From contig NC_008571.1 of assembly GCF_000060345.1 (NCBI RefSeq), forward strand, positions 3,042,501 through 3,106,500: DNA of 64,000 nt, read 5' to 3'. A program made the translations under genes and the position numbers. The stretch is from Christiangramia forsetii KT0803. Lineage in GTDB: Bacteria; Bacteroidota; Bacteroidia; Flavobacteriales; Flavobacteriaceae. Below are positions 1-11,573 of this stretch, piece by piece (position 1 is the first letter of the stretch; the number at the start of each line of letters is the position of its first letter). Under the pieces are notes generated by a model. The model saw nothing but the letters and a program-made list of their open reading frames with translations. It did not search any database and was not told the origin of the DNA.

Positions 1-1830
<1,830 letters not shown>

Positions 1831-2043
1831 TAATCTATTTTGATTGCTCAAAACAGAAGTATTATAATGTATTACTTAATATTAAATATTTCTATCTAAT
1901 AGTGTTCTCGTATTCTTTGTTTCTCAATATGTCAATGAACTTTTTTCCTGTCTAACGATAAAACCTCGATGATCTTACAAACTAAAAAGCTTTCGCTCCC
2001 TGGTTGTTTGTAAAAACTATGCCCGTTCTATCTCTAGGAATCG

Positions 2044-2117
2044 TGGAGAATATCGGAGTCGAACCGATGACCTCCTGCGTGCAAGGCAGGCGCTCTAGCC
2101 AGCTGAGCTAATCCCCC
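2044..2117 (-). tRNA. tRNA-Ala (anticodon TGC)
   Basis: The complement folds as a 74-nt tRNA. The acceptor stem is GGGGGAT paired with ATTCTCC and the discriminator base is A. The D-arm motif TAGCTCAGCTGG, the anticodon loop CTTGCAC (anticodon TGC) and the T-loop GGTTCGACTCC are all visible. CCA is not encoded. It sits in the 16S-23S spacer next to tRNA-Ile, the standard arrangement. Confidence 0.97.
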
Positions 2118-2123
2118 ATTTTT

Positions 2124-2182
2124 GAATTCCGAGTTTAGAATTCAGAATTTAGAATTAGAATTCCTTAGCTTCTAGAATTTCC
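2124..2182. repeat. AT-rich spacer with repeated GAATT units
   Basis: The spacer between the two tRNAs contains at least five copies of the core GAATT or AGAATT within about 60 bases. This looks like slippage-type expansion in a transcribed spacer. No function is inferred. Confidence 0.6.
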
Positions 2183-2271
2183 TTTTAATTTATTTCAAAT
2201 GAACTTCAGTCTCTCAAGCTTAACTTTAAACTTTTCAACCTGTAACTTTAAACTCGCGCTTTGCGCGGTCG

Positions 2272-2345
2272 TAGTCTCAGGCAGACTCGAACTGCCGACC
2301 TCTACATTATCAGTGTAGCGCTCTAACCAGCTGAGCTATGAGACT
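2272..2345 (-). tRNA. tRNA-Ile (anticodon GAT)
   Basis: The complement folds as a 74-nt tRNA with acceptor stem AGTCTCA paired with TGAGACT and discriminator A. It has D-arm TAGCTCAGCTGG, anticodon loop CTGATAA (anticodon GAT) and a normal T-arm with GTTCGAGTC. CCA is not encoded. It lies between 16S and tRNA-Ala within the rRNA operon. Confidence 0.97.
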
Positions 2346-2351
2346 GTCCAT

Positions 2352-2430
2352 AAAACAGTTCCAAGTTCAAAGTTTTAAAGTTCAAAGTTTTTCAACTCTT
2401 CACTTTTCACTTTTCGCTCTTCACTATTTT
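2352..2430. repeat. Short direct repeats in the 16S/tRNA-Ile spacer
   Basis: The spacer carries repeated AAGTTCAAAGTTT-like units followed by repeated TTCACTTTTC units. It is low-complexity DNA of the kind often seen in Bacteroidetes rRNA spacers. No gene is present. Confidence 0.5.
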
Positions 2431-2494
2431 TAATCGAATTGACGATAAGAATCAAGACCAAATTGGCCTCTGAACTTCCCTTACTAATTGTCGC

Positions 2495-2511
2495 TTGTCA
2501 CTAGGTGACAA
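2495..2511 (-). other. Perfect hairpin just downstream of 16S
   Basis: TTGTCAC and GTGACAA form a perfect 7-bp stem with a 3-nt loop about 10 nt beyond the 16S 3' end. In the rRNA precursor this could be a processing or folding element. That role is inference from position only. Confidence 0.5.
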
Positions 2512-2519
2512 AGCTCTAG

Positions 2520-4047
<1,528 letters not shown>

Positions 4048-4366
4048 TAAATCTTATATATATTCAACAACTACTAAAGAAATTGCTCAGTATGACTTTT
4101 TCTAGTCTTAATTCTTATACACTTGATTATAAAATATAAATACTCTATAATCCTTGTCAATTCAATATATCAATGAACTTCGATCAATTATCAATGAGCA
4201 GTTATCAATTAACAATCCTAAAATTGCCTGATGATCATTGCTTATTGTTTATTGATCATTGTCTAGTTAAAACCCAAGGATTCGAACCTCTACTCTCGCC
4301 CCGTTCGGCGGTCTCTTTTAATCTCAATCTGTAATTCTGAACGTGTGCTCTCTCTCAAAGCGGGTG

Positions 4367-4402
4367 CAAATATACAATGCTTTTTCTTTACCAACCAAAC
4401 CT
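4367..4402 (-). promoter_or_regulatory. rrn promoter, 16S-proximal copy
   Basis: On the minus strand a TATATTTG box (4367-4374) is preceded by TTTGG/TTGG (4391-4400) at about 16-20 bases, matching the Bacteroidetes consensus TTG-N19-TAnnTTTG. The sequence just downstream, CACCCGCTTTG, is repeated in the next promoter upstream. The start of transcription would be about 6-8 bases past the box, near 4360. Directed toward 16S. Confidence 0.75.
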
Positions 4403-4497
4403 TTTTAATAAAAAATTTAGTTTCTTTTTTAAAGCTTGTAGCGTCTATTCGCTAACTCCCCTTTTCAAATGAACTCCCTTCGTTTCCAAAGCGGGTG

Positions 4498-4533
4498 CAA
4501 ATATAAAACGACTTCTGCTCTCCAACCAAATAA
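4498..4533 (-). promoter_or_regulatory. rrn promoter, middle copy
   Basis: A minus-strand TATATTTG box (4498-4505) is preceded by TTTGGTTGG (4522-4530), the same -33 word as the proximal copy. The downstream bases CACCCGCTTTG are identical to the proximal copy, so the unit appears duplicated with a 131-bp period. Confidence 0.75.
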
Positions 4534-4632
4534 AAAATTACTTTTTTTTAGTTAATTTTTGAAGTCCTTTCCTATCGTATACCCCATTCTCATTACTGTC
4601 AGTGAACATCCCGCTCGTTTTGTAAGCGGCTG

Positions 4633-4668
4633 CAAATATACAACTGAATTTAGATTACACAAGAGGTT
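4633..4668 (-). promoter_or_regulatory. rrn promoter, distal copy
   Basis: A minus-strand TATATTTG box (4633-4640) is preceded by TTG (4660-4662) at exactly 19 bases. The downstream sequence CAGCCGCTTAC resembles the other two copies with a few changes. It lies 135 bp upstream of the middle promoter. Confidence 0.7.
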
Positions 4669-4812
4669 TCAAAAAAATTAGGAACTTTTACATGAATAAA
4701 TACTATTCAATAAAAAACCAGAGAATTATGCACCTCTTTTCAATATGAACACTATAATAGTTTAAAGAAACCGCTAATAAGAGTAGAATTCAGCAATAGA
4801 AATTTTCGTATT

Positions 4813-6717
4813 TTATAGAAAAAGATCCCAAACCAAGCCAAATCTGATCAAAAAATCGGTGTATGGGTAGCCAGGAGCAGTAAAGTTATTATTAGAATCT
4901 ATCAAATCATTAAGATTTTGCAACTTAAAGAATATCCTCGCTTTGTCAACTTTTGCGTTAAAAAAATAATCTACAACAGGATATCCTCCTAATTTCTGAG
5001 AATTCTGAACATAGAATTCAGCTAAAACAGGATCATAAGCATTCATTTCATACTCTGAGAAATATTTAAATGTAAAACCTGTTTGAAGATAAAGTGCATT
5101 ATCAAACCAAAAATCTTTGTAGTATATGGAGTTCCGGGTAACAAAATCGGGTAAATTAAGTACATCTAATCCCTCCAATACATTTTGATACATTATTGTA
5201 TTATAAGAACCGAACAATCCAAAATCGAATTCCTTTTCGGCTTTCAATTTAAAATATCGAACTTGAGAACCAGCCTGAAATGGTTTTACATTCCCCATTT
5301 CATCTAAAGAGAAATAAGTATAATTTTCAATCTGGGAAAGACTCCCTGATACATCAAAAAGTTTTTTCGATTTAAAATCAGCAAAAAGTTTTTGTGAAAT
5401 TTCATTATCGAAATCGTTCTGCCAATTATAATTTAAATAATCACTTTGATAAAGAAGAAAATTAAAGTTTGGAGCGGTACTATTTTGATTAAGACCGAAA
5501 CGCACTCCATTATTCTCATCAAACTCATAAGACGCCGCTGCAGACAGATAATTTCCAGCAAACTCGTCTGAAAGGTTCAATCTAGCATCAGCTTCCACAG
5601 CAAAATCACCTATCTTCTTCTTATAAGAACCGACTACATGAAGGAGGTTTCCATTAATCCTATTTACGATAGTGTCTCCGGGCTTTATAAAAACTGAATT
5701 ATACCCATAATTATAATTTGTATGTCCAGCCCCAAATGAAAGCTCTCCTAAAAGGCTGTTTGCATAATTAACAGAAACCTCATTGAATAATTTCTTCATC
5801 CTGGTTTCATCCTTCAGGTTGCTTGACTCAAAAGACTCCCCGAATATCTCAGTTTCGGAAGCATCCTGTTTAAAGACAAATTTTTTATAGCTATAGTCAA
5901 AGACATGGCTTAAACTAAGCATATTGGTAGAATCTGTAATCTTTGTCAATCTATATTCATGATCTAAAAAAAAGCGTTTGCCAAAAATCACATTTTGGGC
6001 ATTTTCAAAATTCACTTCAAGAACAGATCGATCATCAAATTCTGGCTCTTTATCAATATATTGCTGAATTGCCTGATCTGTAAGGCCGCCATTTTCTTCA
6101 TTCAGTAAATCCTGAGAAACAAAATGAGCCTTTGCATGATATTTCCCATTATCAGAATCATAACTAAAACCCATTCTCAAGTTTCCCGCACTAGTCAGAA
6201 TATGCTGATACCTGCCAAGGGCACGTGTTCCTTTATAGGCGATGAATAAATTTAAATTTTCAGAGGTATTTATCGTAAATAGGGCATCCAATTGTTGACC
6301 CTGTTCAGGAACGGTTTTAAAATAAAGGTCGGTTAGAGGCGTGGGTACATGAAAATAATTTATATCCTCCACTTCCATAAAATTAAAATGTTTTGCCCTT
6401 GCTCCAAACTGGGGAAATGTATTTTTATAATCTTTCCTCAGGCTTAAACTATTATAGGTTTGACCGGTATTAGAAAAAGGTAGTAACTCAAAATTATCTT
6501 TTCGTAGATAATTGAACTTATAGTCTTTTAGAATGGTAAGGGTAGTGTCTAGATGTACCGTATCATTCTTTATAGAAATGATTTTATAATCTTCTATTGG
6601 CGGCATACTATCCTTTTCTACTCCTTCCTTTTTAGTCTTATTTAGAGTACTTTCAGATCTTTGAGCAAAGACATCAAAAGTGTAAAAAATTAATAAAACT
6701 AAGATAAAGTATTTCAT
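4813..6717 (-). CDS. Putative outer-membrane porin (Porin_10 family)
   Basis: The 634-residue protein starts with an export signal (about residues 1-18, ending DVFA) and is otherwise rich in alternating aromatic/polar strands. It ends in a strand finishing WDLFL, as in outer-membrane beta-barrels. Its overall look (N-terminal segment with YFHVPTPLTDLYFKT, followed by repeated strands) matches the Bacteroidetes Porin_10 family. Family members are presumed nonspecific or solute channels; substrate is unknown. It is transcribed alone from a TATTTTTG box at 6735-6742, divergent from the next gene. Family assignment is by recognition without alignment. Confidence 0.8.
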   Translation of the reverse strand: MKYFILVLLIFYTFDVFAQRSESTLNKTKKEGVEKDSMPPIEDYKIISIKNDTVHLDTTLTILKDYKFNYLRKDNFELLPFSNTGQTYNSLSLRKDYKNTFPQFGARAKHFNFMEVEDINYFHVPTPLTDLYFKTVPEQGQQLDALFTINTSENLNLFIAYKGTRALGRYQHILTSAGNLRMGFSYDSDNGKYHAKAHFVSQDLLNEENGGLTDQAIQQYIDKEPEFDDRSVLEVNFENAQNVIFGKRFFLDHEYRLTKITDSTNMLSLSHVFDYSYKKFVFKQDASETEIFGESFESSNLKDETRMKKLFNEVSVNYANSLLGELSFGAGHTNYNYGYNSVFIKPGDTIVNRINGNLLHVVGSYKKKIGDFAVEADARLNLSDEFAGNYLSAAASYEFDENNGVRFGLNQNSTAPNFNFLLYQSDYLNYNWQNDFDNEISQKLFADFKSKKLFDVSGSLSQIENYTYFSLDEMGNVKPFQAGSQVRYFKLKAEKEFDFGLFGSYNTIMYQNVLEGLDVLNLPDFVTRNSIYYKDFWFDNALYLQTGFTFKYFSEYEMNAYDPVLAEFYVQNSQKLGGYPVVDYFFNAKVDKARIFFKLQNLNDLIDSNNNFTAPGYPYTDFLIRFGLVWDLFL

Positions 6718-6734
6718 ATATAGGGAATTGAATG

Positions 6735-6742
6735 CAAAAATA
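6735..6742 (-). promoter_or_regulatory. Promoter -7 box of the porin gene
   Basis: The minus strand reads TATTTTTG, a full match to TAnnTTTG, 18 bases upstream of the porin start codon, leaving a short untranslated leader. It forms a divergent pair with the box at 6765-6772. Confidence 0.6.
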
Positions 6743-6764
6743 ATAGATTACTGATCAATGGTAT

Positions 6765-6772
6765 TATATTTG
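6765..6772 (+). promoter_or_regulatory. Promoter -7 box of the 6811 gene
   Basis: TATATTTG matches TAnnTTTG 38 bases before the ATG at 6811. No clear -33 TTG is seen at the ideal distance. Confidence 0.6.
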
Positions 6773-6810
6773 CAAATATTATAATCAATATAAATTCAAA
6801 ATTAATCAGA

Positions 6811-7473
6811 ATGAACAGAATTAAACCTTTTTTTTTACTTGTGGTTCTAATCACGTTAGGTACATCCTCTTATTCGCAGAACATGGATCTACCTACAGAT
6901 TATATAAGAAATACAGGATTTGGAAAGAATGATATTCCTTCTAATGTAAAAGGAACTCCATTCTTAAACAAGAATTTTACTCCTGTACAATTGAAAATAA
7001 ACAATAAAACTATCAATGCTCAAATGAGATATGACGCTTATCGGGATGCATTTCAATTAAAACAATCCAATGGTAACGTCTACTTAAATAAAAACTCGCA
7101 GATGGGTATTACTTATCTAAATAAGGATTATTCATTATTAGAATATTATGACGACAATGAAATTAGACGTATTGGTTATTTACAAACCATGACTGAAAAT
7201 GATAATCTTAAAATCTTTAAAAAGCATATAAAAATTTTCACAGAAGGTGAAGAAGCTATAAACAGCTACACCACTGACAAACCAGCCAAATTTGAAGATG
7301 ATGTTAAGTATTTTATAGCAATAGATTCTAAAATGCCGAAGGAAGTAAAACTTAAGAGAAGAGATATCATCAGGTTTTTTAATGACAAGAAAGTGAAAAG
7401 CTATATCAAAGATAAGAAGCTTAAATTTAGAGATGAAGATGATTTATATACTCTTGCAGAATACCTTAATTAA
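6811..7473 (+). CDS. Secreted protein of unknown function
   Basis: This 220-residue protein has a clear signal peptide (about residues 1-22, hydrophobic FFLLVVLITLG, cleavage near YSQ). The mature part is highly charged and lysine-rich, with no cysteines and no motif I recognise; the C-terminal third (about 150-220) looks helical. It is single, flanked by its own promoter box and a strong hairpin terminator at 7496-7537. The protein is probably periplasmic or surface-associated. I do not recognise the family and offer no function. Confidence 0.75.
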   Translation: MNRIKPFFLLVVLITLGTSSYSQNMDLPTDYIRNTGFGKNDIPSNVKGTPFLNKNFTPVQLKINNKTINAQMRYDAYRDAFQLKQSNGNVYLNKNSQMGITYLNKDYSLLEYYDDNEIRRIGYLQTMTENDNLKIFKKHIKIFTEGEEAINSYTTDKPAKFEDDVKYFIAIDSKMPKEVKLKRRDIIRFFNDKKVKSYIKDKKLKFRDEDDLYTLAEYLN

Positions 7474-7495
7474 ATGTAATTTATTAGTAGCGTAT

Positions 7496-7537
7496 AAAAG
7501 AGGCCGCCTAAAAAGTACTTTTTAGGCGGCCTCTTTT
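7496..7537. terminator. Strong bidirectional hairpin terminator
   Basis: AAAAGAGGCCGCCTAAAAAG is followed after 2 bases by its reverse complement, ending in a T run on either strand. It ends the 6811 gene on the plus strand and the decayed gene at 7536-7859 on the minus strand. Confidence 0.9.
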
Positions 7538-7859
7538 ATAAATCTTCAAGTGGATATTCCTTTTTCTCCAAAATGTCCTGCTGCTGGTATTTCTCAAATT
7601 TTTTGGAGAATTCTTTTTAGTATAAGCAGTTTTTATTTGACCTTCTTATCAATTTCCTTATCCTTCAGAGCCTGGTTGATCGTGTCAATTTCCTGGCTAC
7701 TTTTTCAGGATCGATAGCTTCAAAATCAGGTTGATTGAGGAACATATGTTCCCGGGCATAAGACAATCGCTACATTGGACCACACAGTTCATTAAAATAT
7801 AATTTGATCTGCTCTTTACTGGTTTCGCTGATACCTCTAAATGGAACGTTGCTGTTCAT
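7536..7859 (-). pseudogene. Decayed small gene of unknown family
   Basis: Reading the minus strand from an ATG at 7857-7859 gives protein-like sequence (ISETSKEQIKLYFNELCGPM) and then an in-frame TAG. Coding resumes (SYAREHMFLNQPDFEAIDPE) and shifts frame near 7690 to a stretch ending KDKEIDKKVK and TAA at 7633-7635. A further shift leads to KFEKYQQQDILEKKEYPLED with a stop at 7536-7538, directly at a terminator. Together the pieces would make a protein of about 107 residues. At least two internal stops and two frameshifts suggest a dead gene. I do not recognise the family; a sequencing artefact is unlikely with this many lesions. Confidence 0.6.
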
Positions 7860-7880
7860 GCCTAAATTTAGGCATGAACA
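7853..7880. repeat. Perfect 28-bp palindrome
   Basis: TGTTCATGCC, TAAATTTA and GGCATGAACA form a perfect 28-base palindrome, followed on the plus strand by seven T. It lies between the end of the arylsulfotransferase-like gene and the start of the decayed gene, whose ATG is inside the palindrome. It could be a terminator or an operator. Confidence 0.7.
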
Positions 7881-7888
7881 TTTTTTTA

Positions 7889-9208
7889 TTAATATCCTAA
7901 AGGACTTAATTCCGGATCACCCGGATAATAAGGATATCCTCTCCAGTAAAAACCATCACCCTCGAAGCGCCAAACTATTTCCCCTCCCTGAGTGACTTCC
8001 CAGAAACCACTAGTACCCTCCGTAATCAAGGTATTACCATTGCGAAGCCTGTAAGCGCCGGAAACTTTTGGTGAAAAAAGATCTTCGTGGCTATATTCCC
8101 AAATAATTTCTAACTCATTATTTGTTTCGCTTTGTAAAGAATATTCATCTGGTAGTCCAAGCTCATAAACGGTAGATCTTCCAGAAATATCTAAATTCCC
8201 ATTCACGTATATCAATAGGTTATTGGTTCCTGGAACAATATTGGGATCATGATTACTATAAAATAAGCGTTGGCCTTTTGGGTTACCATAAGCATCCGGA
8301 TTACCAATCCTATAAAGAATTTCACCACCTTTACCGTAATTACCACCAGTCGTACCCGCAGCCTGTTCTGAAGTCGTGCTATGATCAACAACCCATACTT
8401 CACTATAATAGTTAACACTCACTAAAATAGTATTTGTTCTCTCATCGTATTCAATTCCATTTGCATGCATAATATCACCATCAAAGGATTTTCTATGGAT
8501 TGAATCTCTATAATTGAGATCAATCTTTTGTGGATACAGGCCTGGGTTACCAAAGTTCTTTGCATTTACATCATAGTCCTGAATTAAATGATCCCATGAA
8601 TTCCACTTCCAAACAATTTGATCATTATTAGGATTTACTTCTATTAATTTTTCAACGTATATAGATTCGTTGGTATACCCATAGCCATTTTCAATCAATT
8701 CATTTCCTGATTTTTTATCCCAAGCTAGGATTAACACGTTTCCGTTTGGTAACATTTCAACATCATGATGCGCCAAATAATCTTCACTTGAATACTCATA
8801 TTTCCATAACTCTGCACCTGTTGGTGATATTATTGATACAATTCCACCATAACCACCGAAAGAAAACCTTGGATCTTCTACTATAAGCGAAGCTAACAAA
8901 TTACCATTTGGCAAGAGTTCGGCATCATTCCCTATGCCTGAAGATAAATTCCACTCATTCAAAATTTTTGACTTTCCTTTTTCAATCAAAAAGACACGAT
9001 TTGCGGCAGCATCATTCACTAATACATAATTATCATCGGCTAATTCCTCATTTAGGAACATGACCTTACCAGCAGTTGTATCGATATCTTTAAACTTATC
9101 TTCATCTGTAATAGGCTCAGGCGTAATAGGCTCTGGCGCAATAGTATCATCCCCACTACAAGAGAAGAGAAACAGTGAAATCAAGGCAAATAAAATTAAT
9201 TTTCCCAT
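7889..9208 (-). CDS. Arylsulfotransferase (ASST)-like lipoprotein
   Basis: The 439-residue protein begins with a lipoprotein signal (lipobox LFSCSG, Cys about residue 17). It continues as a repeated-blade beta-propeller with DVEMLPNGNVLIL, ANGIEYDERTNTILVSV and LRNGNTLITEG, as in the arylsulfotransferase family. Conserved-looking histidines occur in HHDVEML (about 146), DIMHANGI (about 247) and SNHDPN (about 318), where the family places its sulfate-transfer residues. Members move sulfate between phenolic compounds, but many Bacteroidetes relatives are uncharacterised. It follows a SusC/SusD/lipoprotein set after a 68-base gap containing a hairpin, so co-transcription is possible but partial. 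The true donor or acceptor is unknown. Confidence 0.8.
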   Translation of the reverse strand: MGKLILFALISLFLFSCSGDDTIAPEPITPEPITDEDKFKDIDTTAGKVMFLNEELADDNYVLVNDAAANRVFLIEKGKSKILNEWNLSSGIGNDAELLPNGNLLASLIVEDPRFSFGGYGGIVSIISPTGAELWKYEYSSEDYLAHHDVEMLPNGNVLILAWDKKSGNELIENGYGYTNESIYVEKLIEVNPNNDQIVWKWNSWDHLIQDYDVNAKNFGNPGLYPQKIDLNYRDSIHRKSFDGDIMHANGIEYDERTNTILVSVNYYSEVWVVDHSTTSEQAAGTTGGNYGKGGEILYRIGNPDAYGNPKGQRLFYSNHDPNIVPGTNNLLIYVNGNLDISGRSTVYELGLPDEYSLQSETNNELEIIWEYSHEDLFSPKVSGAYRLRNGNTLITEGTSGFWEVTQGGEIVWRFEGDGFYWRGYPYYPGDPELSPLGY

Positions 9209-9222
9209 GTTAGATTAAATAT

Positions 9223-9253
9223 AAAAAAAAGCGACCTGAAAGATCGCCTTTTT
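9223..9253 (-). terminator. Hairpin after the 9277 lipoprotein gene
   Basis: On the minus strand, AAAAAGGCGA and TCGCTTTTTT can pair around a 9-base loop and end in T. It is a moderate terminator that may reduce transcription into the ASST-like gene. Confidence 0.6.
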
Positions 9254-9276
9254 ATTATTTAGTTAAAAAAACTTAA

Positions 9277-10047
9277 CTATTGGTTCACACAAAAATCTGT
9301 AGATTCCGAAGCACCGAACGCTCCTGTTCCAGAAGCAGCATTTACAATAGAACATGTAAGGCTATAACCACCCTCAAAAACTCCGTCAAACTGACCATCA
9401 GAGTAAGCATCATAGATCGTAAACGTATAACAACCATCTTCTAAAAAGATATCTGTCTCATACTGTTTTCCTCTACTATCCACAGAAGCAGCAGGACCAT
9501 AAGGTACTTCCGGTCCTGAAGCAACTACATTCCCATTACTATCAGTAATATCCCATGAAGTTTCTTCTGCATATTGATCTGTAGTAATAACTAACTTATA
9601 GTCATTACAAATTACTTCTTTATTAAAATTAATAGTCGCAACATTGTTAAAAGCTGATCCTGCAGTTGATGGTTGAAGCTCTAATACTAAAGAGTATGAT
9701 TGACCCTCTGCTAAATCATCCGGGTTCAAGGTTACATCTACAGTACCCTCATAAGAGTTAGCTGGAATAGTAGCTGTACCTATGGAATAAGATGAACCAA
9801 GAGCGGTAGAAGATTCTGAAGCGACTACGTTAAACGTTCTTTCCTGTGCTGATGTTGTTGTAACATTTACTGGAATAGTAACTGTGGCATTATCATCACT
9901 AGGAACAGTAACGTTGAAAGATCGACTAGCGAACTGAACAGCTTCCGGACCATTTTCAGAGTCAAAAATTAAAGTCTCTTCTTCACAGCTCACAAATACT
10001 GCTAAAACCATTAGCAGTATTGGGAGCTTATATATTAATTTTTTCAT
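9277..10047 (-). CDS. SusC/D-associated surface lipoprotein
   Basis: The 256-residue protein has a lipoprotein signal (lipobox VFVSCEE, Cys about 21). A Calx-beta/DUF-like domain follows (about 35-145, with RSFNVTVP and TATIPANSYEGTVDVTLNP). The C-terminal domain (about 150-256) carries TSWDITDSNGNVV and CYTFTIYDAYSDG, a pattern common in Bacteroidetes secreted proteins. Third genes after SusC/SusD are often surface glycan- or ligand-binding proteins, which is the inferred role. It starts 17 bases after the SusD stop, so it is in the same operon. Confidence 0.75.
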   Translation of the reverse strand: MKKLIYKLPILLMVLAVFVSCEEETLIFDSENGPEAVQFASRSFNVTVPSDDNATVTIPVNVTTTSAQERTFNVVASESSTALGSSYSIGTATIPANSYEGTVDVTLNPDDLAEGQSYSLVLELQPSTAGSAFNNVATINFNKEVICNDYKLVITTDQYAEETSWDITDSNGNVVASGPEVPYGPAASVDSRGKQYETDIFLEDGCYTFTIYDAYSDGQFDGVFEGGYSLTCSIVNAASGTGAFGASESTDFCVNQ

Positions 10048-10064
10048 TTTTATATAGTTTATAA

Positions 10065-11564
10065 TTAGTAACCTGGGTTTTGTTGATCTCTCAAGCCTGG
10101 GTTCGCATTAAATTCTACGAGAGGCAGAGGAAGTGTGAATCTATAGTCTGTGGGAGACAAAGTACAGGCTCCGTTGAAAGCACAATCTACAGGATCTTTA
10201 AGAACTCCTCTATTTGCTCTTTCTCCAAGACGTTTTAAATCTTTATACCTATGCCCTTCAAATGCAAGCTCCACTCTTCTTTCTTCTAAGATATCAGCAA
10301 AAGCTTCCTGCATACCAGCGTAAGAAGGTAAAGTAGTATCTTCTCCTAATCTAGCATCCCGCATTCTTTTTATCAAAGAAGCAGTTGAATTAGAATCGCC
10401 ATTAAAATTACCCTGAGCAGCGTAAGCTTCAGCAAGGATTAGCAACATTTCAGAACTTCTGAATACTTTAAGATCATTCATTAGAGGACGACCCTCAGAT
10501 CCAGCATATTTATCAACTATAAGAACGTCATTAACCTGTCCACCTGCCTTTGAAGCGTAATCAGGATCGATTATTGAAGTTTCATCAAATAAAACATCAT
10601 AACGAACATCAGTAGTATCCACAAGATTAAATAGTGATCTACCAGCTTCGAAATAAGGTGATCCATCAAAACCAGGTCCTACAAAAGCAAATCTAGCTCC
10701 TATCCAACCGGTTGTTGCAACAGTACCAGTTGGTCCCTGTACATCATAAGAATCCCCTATTGTTCTCTCTAGCTTGAATATAATCTCGGCATTACTAGTG
10801 TCCGCAAAGATACCCGGGTATTCCTCTTGAGTTGCAAGACCATACTTTTCCAGTAGTTCAGATGCGTTAGCTTCAGCTACATCGTAATTCTGACGGTAAG
10901 CAGCCATTCTAGCTCTAAATGCCGTTATAAAATCTTGGCTAATAAAAGTTGTGGCGCTCTCAGTACTAAGTAAACTTTCAGCACGGTCAAGATCTGATTC
11001 TATCAGACCGAACACTTCTCCATTGGTATTTCTCAAAAGATTTTGATCAATTGTTGGTACAAAATCAACTAAAATAACACCCAATGCACTATCGTCTGTA
11101 TAATCTGTAGTGTAGTATGATTGTAGTTGGAAATGTCCAAATGCTCTAATAGCATAAGCCTGCCCCAGAATATCATCATATCTATCCTGCTCTCCCGCAG
11201 CTGGTTCCAATGCTATTGCCGCGTCTATCAACCTGTTTGCAGAGTTGATCAATGCATAATTTCTTATCCAGAAATTAGACGATGCTGGAGTACTAGGGTT
11301 AAGGTTAAAACCGTAGTCAGAGATACCCTGTCCACCATTATCAAAACCTATAGCCAACTCATCTGTGAATATCGCATTAAAAGCAATTTCCGGGGCCAGA
11401 TTTATATTATTATACACCCCGAATAAACCAGATTCGAGATCATCAACCGTCTCGAATGCTGCGTCTGCAGGTAACCTACCCGGTTGTTCAATTTCAATCG
11501 CGTCATTACAACTAAAAAGTAATAGACCAACGAATGCTCCTATTAAAATTTGTATTCTTTTCAT
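10065..11564 (-). CDS. susD: SusD/RagB family nutrient-binding lipoprotein
   Basis: The 499-residue protein has a lipobox (LLFSCND, Cys about 19) and SusD hallmarks. These are an N-terminal ADAAFETVDDLESGLFGVYN region, TPR-like helices, the motif RSSEMLLILAEAYAAQGN (about 365-385), and a C-terminal EERRVELAFEGHRYKDLKRLG stretch. SusD proteins form a lid over the partner SusC channel and bind oligosaccharides or other ligands at the cell surface. It lies 10 bases after susC in the same operon. Ligand cannot be told from sequence; no glycoside hydrolase genes are next to it. Confidence 0.95.
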   Translation of the reverse strand: MKRIQILIGAFVGLLLFSCNDAIEIEQPGRLPADAAFETVDDLESGLFGVYNNINLAPEIAFNAIFTDELAIGFDNGGQGISDYGFNLNPSTPASSNFWIRNYALINSANRLIDAAIALEPAAGEQDRYDDILGQAYAIRAFGHFQLQSYYTTDYTDDSALGVILVDFVPTIDQNLLRNTNGEVFGLIESDLDRAESLLSTESATTFISQDFITAFRARMAAYRQNYDVAEANASELLEKYGLATQEEYPGIFADTSNAEIIFKLERTIGDSYDVQGPTGTVATTGWIGARFAFVGPGFDGSPYFEAGRSLFNLVDTTDVRYDVLFDETSIIDPDYASKAGGQVNDVLIVDKYAGSEGRPLMNDLKVFRSSEMLLILAEAYAAQGNFNGDSNSTASLIKRMRDARLGEDTTLPSYAGMQEAFADILEERRVELAFEGHRYKDLKRLGERANRGVLKDPVDCAFNGACTLSPTDYRFTLPLPLVEFNANPGLRDQQNPGY

Positions 11565-11573
11565 ATTTATTTT

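Larger units (their letters stand above)
4048..4812 (-). promoter_or_regulatory. rRNA operon leader and promoter region
   Basis: This 765-base region between the 16S 5' end and the divergent end of the porin gene holds no convincing protein gene. It contains three tandem minus-strand promoters (listed separately). It also has an AT-rich stretch at 4180-4265 with repeated ATCAATTA/TTGATCATTG words, and a tRNA T-arm-like fragment with GGTTCGAATCC at about 4268-4318. The porin gene also ends here, with no obvious strong terminator between. Confidence 0.75.

Noticed and set aside
7804-7995. 63-codon plus-strand frame
   Set aside because: It crosses the palindrome and overlaps the end of the ASST-like gene and the decayed gene on the other strand; no protein-like features.
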